Source: Acuticoccus sp051016205
GTDB lineage: Bacteria; Pseudomonadota; Alphaproteobacteria; Rhizobiales; Amorphaceae
Reading direction: 5' to 3'
Length of the DNA stretch: 64,000 nt
Assembly: GCA_051016205.1 (NCBI GenBank)
Contig: CP136534.1
Span: 2,046,001-2,110,000, forward strand
Each line of letters begins with the position of its first letter. Position 1 is the first letter of the stretch. Under the pieces are notes generated by a model that saw only the letters and a list, made by a program, of their open reading frames with translations, ran no database searches and was not told the DNA's origin. Positions 9,201-16,706 of this stretch are shown here, in pieces. A program made the translations under genes and the position numbers.

Positions 9201-9421
9201 CCCGTGACCGCAGCGACAACCGTTCCACCGACACACTGATCATTGTGGTGGACGAAGACACGCTGGCCGATGCAGGTTTCCAAGCGGCGGCCGATGCGTT
9301 CCGGGACGACATTGATGCAACAGGGGGTGGCGCCTTTACGTTCGGCAACAGCACCGTCTGGGCCGATGACTTCGAGGAGATCTTCTTCGTCAATGATGCG
9401 GACTTGCTGGCACTCCTCTGA
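6206..9421 (+). CDS. Secreted FG-GAP/cadherin-like/RTX repeat protein, 1071 aa
   Basis: An acidic modular extracellular protein. Residues about 5-503 are seven 72-residue integrin-alpha-like FG-GAP units, each with the calcium-binding loop GDVNGDGIDDIIIGA. Residues about 504-812 are three 104-residue cadherin-type units beginning PEIPAGQSFSYDENQ. One cadherin-like/Ig-like unit follows (DVLANDGDPDGG...), then degenerate RTX nonapeptides (GRDTILGRSDDDVIDG, GGRDLVYGGDGDDLIF) at about 905-979. There is no N-terminal signal peptide, as expected for type I secretion through a C-terminal signal. No type I exporter is in the window. The ATG at 6206 has GGAAGG at ideal spacing; the upstream extension (from 6116, TTG) covers the leader hairpins and is rejected. 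It probably acts as a surface adhesin or matrix protein. Confidence 0.88.
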   Translation: MVVELSALDGSNGFRIDGIDEDDFSGVSVSGAGDVNGDGIDDIIIGAAGADPNGQSYAGESYVVFGSSDGFSSSLDLSALDGSNGFRIDGIDENDFSGTPVSAAGDVNGDGIDDIIIGASGADPNDQSSAGESYVVFGSSDGFSGSLDLSALDGSNGFRIDGINEEDFSGVSVSGAGDVNGDEIDDIIIGASGADPNGQSSAGESYVVFGSSDGFSSSLDLSALDGSNGFRIDGIDEDDNSGVSVSGAGDVNGDGIDDVIVGAERADPNGQSRAGESYVVFGSSDGFSGSLELSALDGSNGFRIDGIDEDDYSGRSVSGTGDVNGDGIDDIIIGASGADPNGQSSAGESYVVFGSSDGFSSSLDLSALDGSNGFRIDGIDEDDFSGVSVSGAGDVNGDGVDDIIVGADFADPNGQSVAGESYVVFGSSDGFSSSLDLPSLNGSNGFRIDGIDGAGRSGFSVSGAGDVNGDGFDDVIIGAPYADLSGNFNVGQSYVVFGFETVAPEIPAGQSFSYDENQLSGFGVGTVVATDNMAVTGFAITDGDPDGFFAIDSTGKITLTADGAAGAANDFENGANSFTLTVEAEDAKGNTASETVEITVEDVDEVPPEIPAGQSFSYDENQLSGFGVGTVAATDNVAVAGFAITGGDPSSFFAIDNTGAITLTTAGAAGAANDFEDGANSFTLTVEAEDAEDNTSSETVKITVEDVDEVPPEIPAGQSFSYDENQAAGFGIGTVTATDNVAVTGFAITGGDPSSFFAIDNTGAITLTAAGAAGAANDFEDGANSFTLTVEAEDAEGNTSSETVEITVEDVASPDVSFDVAATRRNRPVEIDVLANDGDPDGGPLAVVDVTAPTNGTVEINDDGTITYTPDRRFRGEDGFTYTVENDGGEQTTATVYVKVGDHPVEGTDSADVLAAARANVVFGDDGRDTILGRSDDDVIDGQGGRDLVYGGDGDDLIFSSEGSDVLFGEAGDDTIVIGFDETARTFIIADASFNSFGTRDRSDNRSTDTLIIVVDEDTLADAGFQAAADAFRDDIDATGGGAFTFGNSTVWADDFEEIFFVNDADLLALL
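6218..7705 (+). repeat. Seven tandem 216-bp FG-GAP repeats
   Basis: Units begin every 216 bases (6218, 6434, 6650, 6866, 7082, 7298, 7514) and each encodes 72 residues. Units 1-6 are nearly identical at DNA level, while unit 7 has drifted (LPSLNGSNGF..., GAGRSGF). Such similarity implies recent amplification or ongoing gene conversion, and the copy number may vary between strains. Confidence 0.9.
7715..8640 (+). repeat. Three tandem 312-bp cadherin-like repeats
   Basis: The segment starting PEIPAGQSFSYDENQ recurs with a 312-base period (about 7715, 8027, 8339), each encoding 104 residues ending TVEITVEDV. Units 2 and 3 are closer to each other than to unit 1. Acidic DxD/DENQ positions fit calcium-dependent cadherin folds. 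Confidence 0.85.
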
Positions 9422-9492
9422 GGCCATGGACAGTGCGGACGCCTGGACGCTGACAAGGGCGACGAAGTGGTTGAGGTGAGCGAGCGGGCGAC

Positions 9493-10536
9493 GTGAAAGA
9501 GGCGACGCTAAACCTTCAAGGCTCACGCCTCTTCACGACATGGTTGAGGGCGCGCAACGCCAGTCTCGCCTTCACCACGTACCAGGCAGGCAAACTCTTC
9601 CTTGTGGGCGTGAAGGAGAACGGACAACTGTCCATCTTCGAGCGCACGTTCGAGCGGTGCATGGGGCTCGGTGTGGCGGGCCGTACCCTCTGGATGAGTT
9701 CGCTCTACCAGCTGTGGCGCTTTGAAAACTTCCTGGATGCTGGCACCACCACCGACAGCTACGATGCTATCTTCGTGCCTGTCACGGGCCACACCACAGG
9801 CGATATCGATGTTCACGACATTCACGTGGGGGCCGACGGCCGGCCAGTCTTCGTGGCAACGCGCTTCAACTGCCTTGCCACAGTGGCCGAGCGCGGCAGC
9901 TTCGCCGAAGTCTGGCGGCCTCCCTTTATCGACCGTCTGGCGGCCGAGGATCGCTGCCACCTGAACGGCTTTGCCATGGGCGATGGAAGCCCCGCCTTTG
10001 CCACATGCGTGGGGCGCTCTAACGTGGCCGAAGGCTGGCGGGAGCATCGCCGCGATGGCGGCTTGGTTTTGGATGTGGCCACCGGCGAGACGGTTGCACA
10101 GGGCCTTTCCATGCCCCACTCGCCGCGCCTTCACAAAGGCGACCTTTACATCATGCAAAGCGGGACAGGTGAGTTCGGACGCATCGACACGGCATGCGGA
10201 CGCTTCGAGCCCATCGCGTTCCTGCCTGGGTTCGGGCGCGGCGTCACCTTCATGGACAACTATGCCGTTATCGGCGTGTCGCGGCCCCGGGAAAACAGCA
10301 CATTTGAGGGATTGGTCCTCAACGAACGTCTGGAGCGTGAGGGCGCTTCACCCGTGTGCGCACTTGCCGTCATCAACCTTCAAACCGGCGATGTGGAGCA
10401 TCGTCTGAACATTGAAGGCGTCGTGGAAGAACTTTATGATGTGGCATGCATCCCTGGCATCGTGCGCCCCAAAGCGCTCGGCTTCCGCACCGAAGAAATC
10501 CGCTTCACCATCCGTCCTGAAGAACGGTGCTGGTGA
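9493..10536 (+). CDS. TIGR03032 family protein, 347 aa
   Basis: Recognised as a TIGR03032 (DUF4915-like) protein by length and signature segments, including FTTYQAGKLFLVG near the N-terminus, the DIDVHDI region, CHLNGFAMGDGSPAFATC and GLSMPHSPRLH. The family is predicted to form a beta-propeller and has no assigned reaction. It starts at a GTG 71 bases after the RTX gene on the same strand with no terminator between, so the two are probably co-transcribed. Co-occurrence suggests a role in making, modifying or displaying the secreted repeat protein, which is an inference. No signal peptide is seen. Confidence 0.8.
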   Translation: MKEATLNLQGSRLFTTWLRARNASLAFTTYQAGKLFLVGVKENGQLSIFERTFERCMGLGVAGRTLWMSSLYQLWRFENFLDAGTTTDSYDAIFVPVTGHTTGDIDVHDIHVGADGRPVFVATRFNCLATVAERGSFAEVWRPPFIDRLAAEDRCHLNGFAMGDGSPAFATCVGRSNVAEGWREHRRDGGLVLDVATGETVAQGLSMPHSPRLHKGDLYIMQSGTGEFGRIDTACGRFEPIAFLPGFGRGVTFMDNYAVIGVSRPRENSTFEGLVLNERLEREGASPVCALAVINLQTGDVEHRLNIEGVVEELYDVACIPGIVRPKALGFRTEEIRFTIRPEERCW

Positions 10537-10714
10537 CACTGACGCCTAAACCGAGTCTCTTAACGTGTAAGGTTTGTCCGCCAATATACCGCTCAGATGA
10601 TGGCGTGATGGACAACCCAGGCCGGCGCGAACCGCGGCTGTTGTGCCTCTGGCCCCAAGTTGCTGGTATGCCGGCCACGTACGGCCGCAACACGGAACCG
10701 GGCAGTTGGGCAGC

Positions 10715-11383
10715 ATGTGCAACCTTTATGCAATTACCACCACCCAGGAGGCGATGCGCCGACTGTTTGACGTCAAGCAGGATCGCCTTGGGAACTTCGG
10801 CGGTCAGCCCGCGCTCTTCCCCGACGGCGAAATTCCGATTGTGCGCGAAGCGAAGGAAGGTGGCCGTGAGCTGGTGAAGTGCCGATGGGATTTCCCAGCC
10901 GTGCGAAGCGGGTGGCCCGTCACCAACATCCGAAACCTTGAAAGCCGGTACTGGGCTGGCTGGCTGGGCAAGCCAGAGTTTCGCTGCCTGGTGCCTGCCA
11001 CAAGCTTTGCGGAGTATCACCCCACCGAGAAGAACGAGAAGGGCGACAAGGCCGTGGCGTGGTTCGCGCTGAAGGCAGACAACGATTAGGACCGTTCGCT
11101 GTTCGCGTTTGCGGGCCTGTGGCGGCCGTGGTCGGGGGAGCGGAAGAAAGGCGAGGAGGGGAAGTTCGAGCTGGCCGCCTTCTGCACGACGGACGCGAAC
11201 GATGTCGTGAAGCCGATCCACCCGAAGGCGATGCCGGTGATCCTGGATCCGGCCGACTATGAGCAGTGGCTGACAGGCAGTACCGAGGAGGCGATGGCGC
11301 TCCAACGCCCTCTACCAAACGACAAACTCAGGCTGGCCCGCGTTGGCGGCAAGACAGACGCGGGCAACGAAGTGAAGGGTTAA
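10715..11383 (+). pseudogene. SRAP (YedK-like) DNA-protein crosslink protease, copy 1, amber-interrupted
   Basis: Encodes an SOS-response-associated peptidase-like protein beginning MCNLY, whose Cys2 is the residue that crosslinks to abasic sites in the HMCES/YedK family. The conserved HPKAMPVIL segment is present near the C-terminus. The frame is open for 222 codons except for a TAG at 11087-11089, where copy 2 has GAG (Glu). The truncated product lacks the HPKAMP segment, so it should be inactive unless the codon is read through. Copy 2 at 12606 has the same length and a different nonsense codon. Confidence 0.82.
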
Positions 11384-11392
11384 GGAACAACC

Positions 11393-11647
11393 ATGGCTCG
11401 AGGAATTGACCTTAATAAGATAGCTAGAAATCGCTTGCAAAAACTTGAAGAAGAAATTGGGCTGAGTTTAGTGTTTGTAGGTCCACCAGAAAGGCGCGAT
11501 GGTTATTCTATATATTTTTATAACTCCAAAAAATATATGGAGACGAAACAATTATCATTCGCACTGGCTGGAAATCTTCCATTTGCAATAGACGAGGAAA
11601 TAGGAGAGGTTTTAAGCCCAGCTCCAGATGAACTGTGGATCGAATGA
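11393..11647 (+). CDS. Small AT-rich hypothetical, possible immunity protein
   Basis: An 84-residue protein starting MARGIDLNKIARNRL, nine bases after the SRAP copy-1 stop with GGAACAACC before the ATG. Base and codon use are far more AT-rich than the GC-rich host genes, as in the other small genes of this island. It has no signal peptide or membrane helix. The size, acidic C-terminus and setting among immunity-type genes suggest an orphan immunity protein, but no family is recognised. Confidence 0.55.
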   Translation: MARGIDLNKIARNRLQKLEEEIGLSLVFVGPPERRDGYSIYFYNSKKYMETKQLSFALAGNLPFAIDEEIGEVLSPAPDELWIE

Positions 11648-12069
11648 TGTATTTCTTGCGGTTTTTATCCACGCCTTTGGCAAAGCTGCGGCAGCAAGGG
11701 GCGCCGAAAGACAGGCTATGTCATGGAAGGACGTAAGGGCCGCATGGTGACTGCAAGCGCACGTGCTTAGCCGCCGACCGTTCTCTGACGTGATCAGGCT
11801 TAGGAGCAACGCTCCTTCAGTGATGCCAGGCCGGCGCGCTTCTAAGGAAGCGCCGAAGTCTTAGGGCTCTGACTAAGGACTATCCCCTACGTAGAGAATT
11901 AACTTGATCGTGACTGAGCGGTGTGATGCGATCGCCCAAAGATTGTGACGAATTCCTTCCCAACTCCTTTCTACATGGGTGTTTTCATGCGCTTGATGGC
12001 TTGGTGTTTGCCGCTCCTGTCCGACATTGTGATCTTGAGCACTGCGCAGCCCGCCTTGGATCGATTGCG
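11648..12069. other. Spacer in the toxin/immunity island
   Basis: About 420 bases of mixed composition with no supportable gene. An open frame from 11923 runs into the next gene, but its first 49 residues are not convincing. No toxin-like tail or RNA gene was identified. Confidence 0.4.
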
Positions 12070-12420
12070 ATGAATGATTACCTAATTTGGGACTCCGCAT
12101 TTGCGAAGAGCCGCTACACTGATCATCAGAGCCAGATGGAATTCGCGTGTTTGTCGGAAAGCATAGTTCAATTTTTGAAGCGGCACGATTTGATAGAAGA
12201 GGCTTCTCCGATGTACGGCATTAATCCGAAAGATGATTATAGGCTGTTCTTGAATGATTTAAAGGCAGAGGGAAGAGAGTTATTTGATCGGCATTTCGAC
12301 AAATGGCTAGAATTTAGTGATGAAAATGAAGGCTCAACCGATATGAGTCTTTTGGAGCGACAGCTCGAGAAAATACAAAAAGGAGGAAATCTTATTAAGC
12401 CGATATGTAAGCTGCAGTAG
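12070..12420 (+). CDS. Hypothetical acidic protein, possible immunity protein
   Basis: A 116-residue acidic protein, MNDYLIWDSAFAKSRY..., rich in Asp/Glu and predicted mostly helical (e.g. LLERQLEKIQKGGN near the end). The ATG at 12070 is preferred to the longer reading from 11923 because the AT-rich coding style begins here. No family is recognised. Its neighbours, the two SRAP copies and several immunity-type genes, suggest an orphan immunity protein, which remains inference. Confidence 0.5.
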   Translation: MNDYLIWDSAFAKSRYTDHQSQMEFACLSESIVQFLKRHDLIEEASPMYGINPKDDYRLFLNDLKAEGRELFDRHFDKWLEFSDENEGSTDMSLLERQLEKIQKGGNLIKPICKLQ

Positions 12421-12605
12421 TCTTTCTGCACCAAGCAACTTTCTAGCGCGGGTGCTCCCACACATAGGCGCGAGTGCCTGCACGTGTGTCTCGAGCATCA
12501 TTACTTCGGCGAGGTCACCTTCTTTGCCAGTGCAAACCGGGGCCGCCGCGAACTCGCAGGGTCGGCATCGAGGGGCCGCAACACGAAGGCGGGCATGTAG
12601 GCGGC

Positions 12606-13274
12606 ATGTGCAACCTCTACTCCATCACCACCACCCAGGAGGCGATGCGCCGCCTGTTTGATGTCAAGCAAGACCGCCTTGGCAACTTCGGCGGTCAGCC
12701 CGCGCTCTTCCCCGATGGTGAAATCCCGATTGTGCGCGAAGCGAAGGAAGGTCGTCGTGAGCTTGTAGAGTGTCGCTGGGGTTTTCCCGCCGTGCGGAGC
12801 GGCCGACCGGTCACAAACATCCGCAACCTCACCAGCCGCTATTAGGCCGGCTGGCTGGGCAAGCCAGAGTTTCGCTGCCTGGTGCCCGCCACAAGCTTTG
12901 CCGAGTATCACCTCACCGAGAAGAACGAGAAGGGCCACAAGGCGGGGGCTTGGTTCGCGCTGAAGGCAGACAACGATGAGGACCGTTCGCTGTTCGCGTT
13001 TGCGGGCCTGTGGCGGCCATGGTCAGGCGAGCGGAAGAAGGGGGAGGAGGGGGAGTTCGAGCTGGCCGCCTTCTGCACGACGGACGCGAACGACGTTGTG
13101 AAGCCGATCCACCCGAAAGCGATGCCGGTGATCCTGGACCCAGCCGACTATGATCAATGGCTGACAGGCAGCACCGAGGAGGCGATGGCGCTCCAACTGC
13201 CGTTGCCGAACGACAAGCTCAGGCTGGCCCGCGTGGGCGGCAAGAATGACGTAGTCACGGATGAGAGGGGTTGA
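12606..13274 (+). pseudogene. SRAP (YedK-like) DNA-protein crosslink protease, copy 2, amber-interrupted
   Basis: A near-identical duplicate of the copy at 10715: the same 222-codon length, start MCNLYSITTTQEAMRRLF, and conserved ATSFAEY and HPKAMPVIL segments. A TAG at 12843-12845 replaces the TGG (Trp) that copy 1 has at the same point. GAG is intact where copy 1 has TAG. The duplication also includes about 40 bases upstream (GGCCGCAACACG...). The first 79 residues alone could not form the fold. A recombinant between the two copies would restore a full gene. Confidence 0.82.
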
Positions 13275-13442
13275 GAATATGGTGCGCGCATTGAAGCATT
13301 TTGAATTCGCAATGATACTGGATGCTCCAGAAGATGGCTCTCGATATCTGAAACAATAAGGGGCAGGGATTCCGGTTCAATCGCGCGACTGGGAAGTTTT
13401 CCGGTTTGTTGTAAGTCGCGGAGACGTTTGCGAGGAATAAAT

Positions 13443-13868
13443 ATGTATGAATTGAATGATGGTTTTTACTATGAGTTTTTTACAAGTGTCGATGATTATG
13501 ATACTCGGGTGCTATCACTTTTTGATGCAACATTTGCTTTATGTGATATGGAACCCAAGTCACCCTCCTTTGATTTGATGTTACACTTCTTTTCGTCTGA
13601 CCCAAAGGCACGTGAGTGGTATCGAACTCAAGTTCTTATTGATATATTCTCTTATTGCTGGAAAACTGCAAATGAAAGTGTATTGTATGACAACGAGTAC
13701 GCTCCGCAAATCTCAATTTATCTTTTCGTTCTGGGGATAATTTTAGAGAAAAGGTCTAGCACTAAGGAGGGTTTTGATGCCTACTTTTTATCAGGTGCTC
13801 GATTGCTCCACTCTACTATCAAAAATGGTTTTCTCTACGTTAAATTTACGCTTTCTTCTGAAGATTAA
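13443..13868 (+). CDS. AT-rich hypothetical, possible immunity protein, 141 aa
   Basis: Starts MYELNDGFYYEFF, with AGGA six bases before the ATG; a TTG start five codons upstream is less likely. Codon use is strongly AT-biased. The protein is acidic at the N-terminus and aromatic-rich, without signal peptide. The segment APQISIYLFVLGIILE is hydrophobic but probably buried rather than membrane-spanning. Family unknown. It sits among immunity-type genes after SRAP copy 2, so an orphan immunity role is the best guess. Confidence 0.55.
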   Translation: MYELNDGFYYEFFTSVDDYDTRVLSLFDATFALCDMEPKSPSFDLMLHFFSSDPKAREWYRTQVLIDIFSYCWKTANESVLYDNEYAPQISIYLFVLGIILEKRSSTKEGFDAYFLSGARLLHSTIKNGFLYVKFTLSSED

Positions 13869-14073
13869 CCCTTATCGTTAAGATTTTCAGCGCTATATGT
13901 GTGTCTCGTCGCAATTCATGGTGGACAAGGTGGCGCGAAAACAGCATAGTTTTGTGGAATATCGTAATTCTTGTGCATCTGATGGTAAAGAATTCGTAGT
14001 ACAATTGAACCGTCTCGTTGAGGCGCCGAGATTTGCTATGCCTCTATTATGCTAGTGCGCTTCAGGGGAGTAG

Positions 14074-14304
14074 GTCACAGGGATTGTTTCGGCGCATCAG
14101 CAAAGCTTACAAGCTGAGCTCAGAGCGTCCGGGAGGCGCAACACAATGGACGAGCCAACGCGGATTGCCGAGGAGGCACTTGTTCGTGCAGGTGTATCAC
14201 GGGATGTGGCACGGGCATTGGCAATCACCAGCCGCGCAAGGCTAGAAGCAATGGGTGTCGATCGACCAATGAGAAAGCCGAATGATCGGGAGGGTGATTT
14301 ATGA
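14074..14304 (+). pseudogene. Truncated polymorphic-toxin C-terminal tail
   Basis: An open frame with no start codon before 14146, preceded by TAG at 14071. It reads VTGIVSAHQQSLQAELRASG... and ends GVDRPMRKPNDREGDL. The style (AHQQSLQAEL, then a helical IAEEALVRAGVSRDVARALA segment) resembles the last residues of nuclease toxins carried at the ends of large secreted proteins. Its TGA overlaps the next gene's ATG by the ATGA arrangement, typical of toxin-immunity pairs. An internal ATG at 14146 would give 52 residues. The delivery part and most of the toxin are missing. The toxin class is not identified. Confidence 0.5.
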
Positions 14305-14690
14305 CGGAAGACGAACGTACGACGCTGATAGACGCTGTTAAGCCAATTTTTTATGAGAGGGTGATCGAAGGGTCACGAGAAGCCATCAACAATGGCCTCG
14401 ATCGAGAACCCCTAGAATCGGTAATCTTTTCCTTCGTAAGAAAGCAAATGCAAGATGATTATTCACTTGATGTATTTATTGACTATTTGATATTGATAGT
14501 TGCGGAGAATTACTCGATCATGCTTGAGGATATTTATGATGGAATTTTCGATGATATAGAAAAAGTTCAGGTTCGTGAAAATTGTAAACTTGCAAAAAAT
14601 ATTTTTCTATTTAAGGAGATTTTCGAGAGGGTGGTAGATCCAGAAAATGATTTGTATGCGAGACTGAACGCCGACTATAGAGGCACATAG
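14301..14690 (+). CDS. Probable immunity protein, 129 aa
   Basis: An acidic, helix-rich protein (MTEDERTTLIDAVKPIFYE...) with AT-rich codon use. Its ATG overlaps the stop of the truncated toxin tail by four bases, which implies translational coupling and a cognate immunity role. No family is recognised. No signal peptide; it would act in the cytoplasm by binding the toxin. It is complete, unlike the toxin upstream, so it may persist as an orphan defence against kin carrying the intact toxin. Confidence 0.6.
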   Translation: MTEDERTTLIDAVKPIFYERVIEGSREAINNGLDREPLESVIFSFVRKQMQDDYSLDVFIDYLILIVAENYSIMLEDIYDGIFDDIEKVQVRENCKLAKNIFLFKEIFERVVDPENDLYARLNADYRGT

Positions 14691-14866
14691 AGATTTGTGG
14701 GAAAATTCCAATCTACTGGTAAAAGTATTTTTCCTTTGAAAAAGAGCATCTGGAGTGAGTTTTGCTGTGAGTTGGTGGATTTTGGGATTTTGCGAGCCGG
14801 TTTCCAACAATAGGAATGCGGGAAGATAGCAATAAGACTTGAGCGGCGGCCGTGGGGAAGGAAGTG

Positions 14867-15055
14867 ATGGCGCCTGTGGAGTGTGGCGCCTGCGGCTGGA
14901 GGGGTCGCCGCAAGACTGGCCAGATCGTGGAGTGCCCCAGGTGTGGGGAATGGGCGGGGTTCGTCGGAGGCGGAAGGACCAAAGGCGGAGTGCCCGAGTT
15001 TATGATGCCAAATGGCCCTCTGCCCGCTGGGTCAACCACTCGTTTCGTGGGTTGA
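14867..15055 (+). CDS. Small two-knuckle zinc-ribbon protein, 62 aa
   Basis: Begins MAPVECGACGWRG and carries two CxxC pairs (CGAC and CPRC, residues about 6-9 and 23-26), enough for one zinc site, followed by a Gly/Pro-rich tail ending PNGPLPAGSTTRFVG. AAGGAAG precedes the ATG. The stop lies 16 bases before the Imm27 gene, so the two are probably one transcript. Pieces of a second copy lie at 18942-18990 and 19719-19767, split by an inserted cassette. The function is unknown; a linked role with toxin/immunity modules is inferred only from position. Confidence 0.6.
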   Translation: MAPVECGACGWRGRRKTGQIVECPRCGEWAGFVGGGRTKGGVPEFMMPNGPLPAGSTTRFVG

Positions 15056-15071
15056 ATGGGAGTGCGGAGAT

Positions 15072-15353
15072 ATGGAGCTCATTGGTGACTATGTGCTCGA
15101 GGGAAACCGTGTAGTTGGAAATGAGACCGAGAGGGCTATCAATCTCATCGTTGACAATCACCTCGTTGAGGTCGGTAGGGCAGATAAAGGTTGGACCATT
15201 ATTCTTCGAGATGATCAGAACGGTCAGCTTTGGGAGTTGTCTCGCTCGCAAGGCGAAATGCAAGGTGGCGGTCCAAAGACACTTAGAACGGTAACAATTG
15301 AGCACTTAAGAGCTCAGTATGGAGAAGAGCTTGAGATGCAAATTGATTTGTGA
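15072..15353 (+). CDS. Imm27-family immunity protein
   Basis: A 93-residue protein starting MELIGDYVLEGNRVVGNETE and carrying the Imm27 signature: GNETERAIN, HLVEVGRA, a Trp-containing strand, LWELSRSQGEMQGGGP, and a C-terminal KTLRTV...AQYGEEL. Imm27 proteins neutralise toxins of bacterial polymorphic toxin systems. The ATG at 15072 gives the family's usual length; the 20 extra residues upstream belong to the zinc-ribbon overlap region. No cognate toxin is beside it, so it appears orphaned. Cytoplasmic, no signal. Confidence 0.75.
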   Translation: MELIGDYVLEGNRVVGNETERAINLIVDNHLVEVGRADKGWTIILRDDQNGQLWELSRSQGEMQGGGPKTLRTVTIEHLRAQYGEELEMQIDL

Positions 15354-15477
15354 TGTGCGTTGCTTCAGTTAGGCATGGGCCCGCGAGATTGTCGCGTTGT
15401 TACTTGAAGCCGGTTAGCCGGCCGCAAGGGACGTGAGCTGAACTGTACCGGAAATCCCGGAGGCCGATTTGTCTTAG

Positions 15478-16383
15478 CTACGCGGCCACCCGATGCATTT
15501 CCAGAGCTGCGTAGTAGTTGGCTTCCGCCTCGGCAGGCGGGATGCTCCCGATGGGCTCGAGAATGCGACGGTTGTTGAACCAGTCGACCCATTCGAGGGT
15601 GGCGTACTCAATGGCCTCGAAGCTGCGCCATGGTCCGCGCCGGTGGACGACCTCCGCTTTGAAGAGGCCGTTGATCGTCTCCGCCAGTGCGTTGTCGTAG
15701 CTGTCGCCGACGCTGCCGACTGAAGGCTCGATGCCTGCCTCGGCCAAGCGCTCAGTGTAGCGAATCGCAAGATATTGCGACCCCCTGTCGGAATGATGCA
15801 CCAGGCCTTTTCCTTTTGCCGGCCGACGCTGGTGAACGGCCTGCTCCAGGGCATCGAGGACGAAGCCGGCATGGGCGGTCCGACTGGCCCGCCAGCCGAC
15901 GATGCGGCGGGCGTATGCGTCGATGACGAACGCGACATAGACGAAGCCCTGCCACGTCGCGACGTAGGTGAAGTCGCTCACCCAAAGCATGTTCGGAGCG
16001 GGCACCCGGAACTGGCGGTTGACCCGGTCGAGCGGGCATGGCGCGGCCTTGTTGGGAATCGTCGTTCGAACCCGTTTACCCCGGACAATGCCTTCGATCC
16101 CCATCTCCTTCATCAGCCTGGCGACGGTGCAGCGCGCGACTTGGAAGCCTTCTCGACGCATCTGCCGCCAGACTTTGCGCACCCCGTAGACTTGGAAGTT
16201 GGCGTCGAACACGCGCCTGATCTTAGGCCGCAGTTCGGCATCGCGGCGCGCCCGCGGTGAGCGGCGCGTCGGATCGGCCCGCTTCATCACATGATCGTGG
16301 TAGGTGGACGGGGCGATCGGCAGCACCTTGCAGATCGGCTCGACCCCGTGCTCGGCCCGGTGATCGTCGATGAAGGCGATCAT
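15478..16383 (-). CDS. IS3-family transposase OrfB (DDE integrase core)
   Basis: About 301 residues from MIAFIDDHRAEHGVEPICKVL. An HTH_21-type region (PICKVLPIAPSTYHDH) is followed by the rve integrase core. The catalytic triad is visible as D in WVSDFTYVATW, D in HHSDRGSQY and E in NALAETINGLFK. The start ATG overlaps orfA's TGA (ATGA at 16380-16383). IS3 elements usually make an OrfAB fusion by programmed frameshifting, and the frame stays open upstream of this ATG over orfA, which allows that here. The sequence is intact to the C-terminal YYAALEMHRVAA. Confidence 0.9.
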   Translation of the reverse strand: MIAFIDDHRAEHGVEPICKVLPIAPSTYHDHVMKRADPTRRSPRARRDAELRPKIRRVFDANFQVYGVRKVWRQMRREGFQVARCTVARLMKEMGIEGIVRGKRVRTTIPNKAAPCPLDRVNRQFRVPAPNMLWVSDFTYVATWQGFVYVAFVIDAYARRIVGWRASRTAHAGFVLDALEQAVHQRRPAKGKGLVHHSDRGSQYLAIRYTERLAEAGIEPSVGSVGDSYDNALAETINGLFKAEVVHRRGPWRSFEAIEYATLEWVDWFNNRRILEPIGSIPPAEAEANYYAALEMHRVAA

Positions 16384-16706
16384 GTCTTCGACCGGCGGTC
16401 GAGCTCCGCCTGGGCGAAATACGCCGATGCTTTGCGCAGGATCTCGTTCGCCTGGCGCAACTCGCGGTTCTCCCGCTCCAGCGCCTTCATCTTCTCGGCC
16501 ATCTCGTTCGGCACACCGGGCCGCCTGCCGCTGTTGATCTCGGCCTTCTTGACCCACTCGTTCAGCGTCTGCGCCGCGCAGCCGACCTTCGAGGAGATCG
16601 ACAAGATCGCCGCCCAGCGGGACACGTGCTGGTGCTCATTGTCCAAAACCAGCCGCACCGCGCGCTCGCGCACCTCAGGCGAATATTTGTTCGTCGTCTT
16701 GCTCAT
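16380..16706 (-). CDS. IS3-family transposase OrfA (helix-turn-helix)
   Basis: A 108-residue DNA-binding subunit, MSKTTNKYSPEVRERAVRLV..., with the HTH_Tnp_1 fold in the first 55 residues (SKVGCAAQTLNEWVKKAE) and a leucine-zipper-like coiled coil (MAEKMKALERENRELRQANE). It recognises the inverted repeats and dimerises with OrfAB. It ends ELDRRSKT with its TGA overlapping the orfB ATG. The length and sequence are typical of this IS3 subgroup. Confidence 0.9.
   Translation of the reverse strand: MSKTTNKYSPEVRERAVRLVLDNEHQHVSRWAAILSISSKVGCAAQTLNEWVKKAEINSGRRPGVPNEMAEKMKALERENRELRQANEILRKASAYFAQAELDRRSKT

Noticed and set aside
8294..9526. A 410-residue minus-strand frame across the cadherin/RTX gene
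   Set aside because: It is a shadow of strongly biased codons in the repeat gene on the other strand and matches no protein style.
11087..12845. Genetic-code change with TAG read as an amino acid
   Set aside because: Several intact core-type genes in the window end with TAG, and the affected genes sit in decaying regions, so ordinary nonsense mutation is the simpler reading.
13279..13359. A 26-codon frame directly after SRAP copy 2 (MVRALKHFEF...)
   Set aside because: Too short, with no family and no clear ribosome site. It may be the tail of a lost cassette gene, but this cannot be supported.
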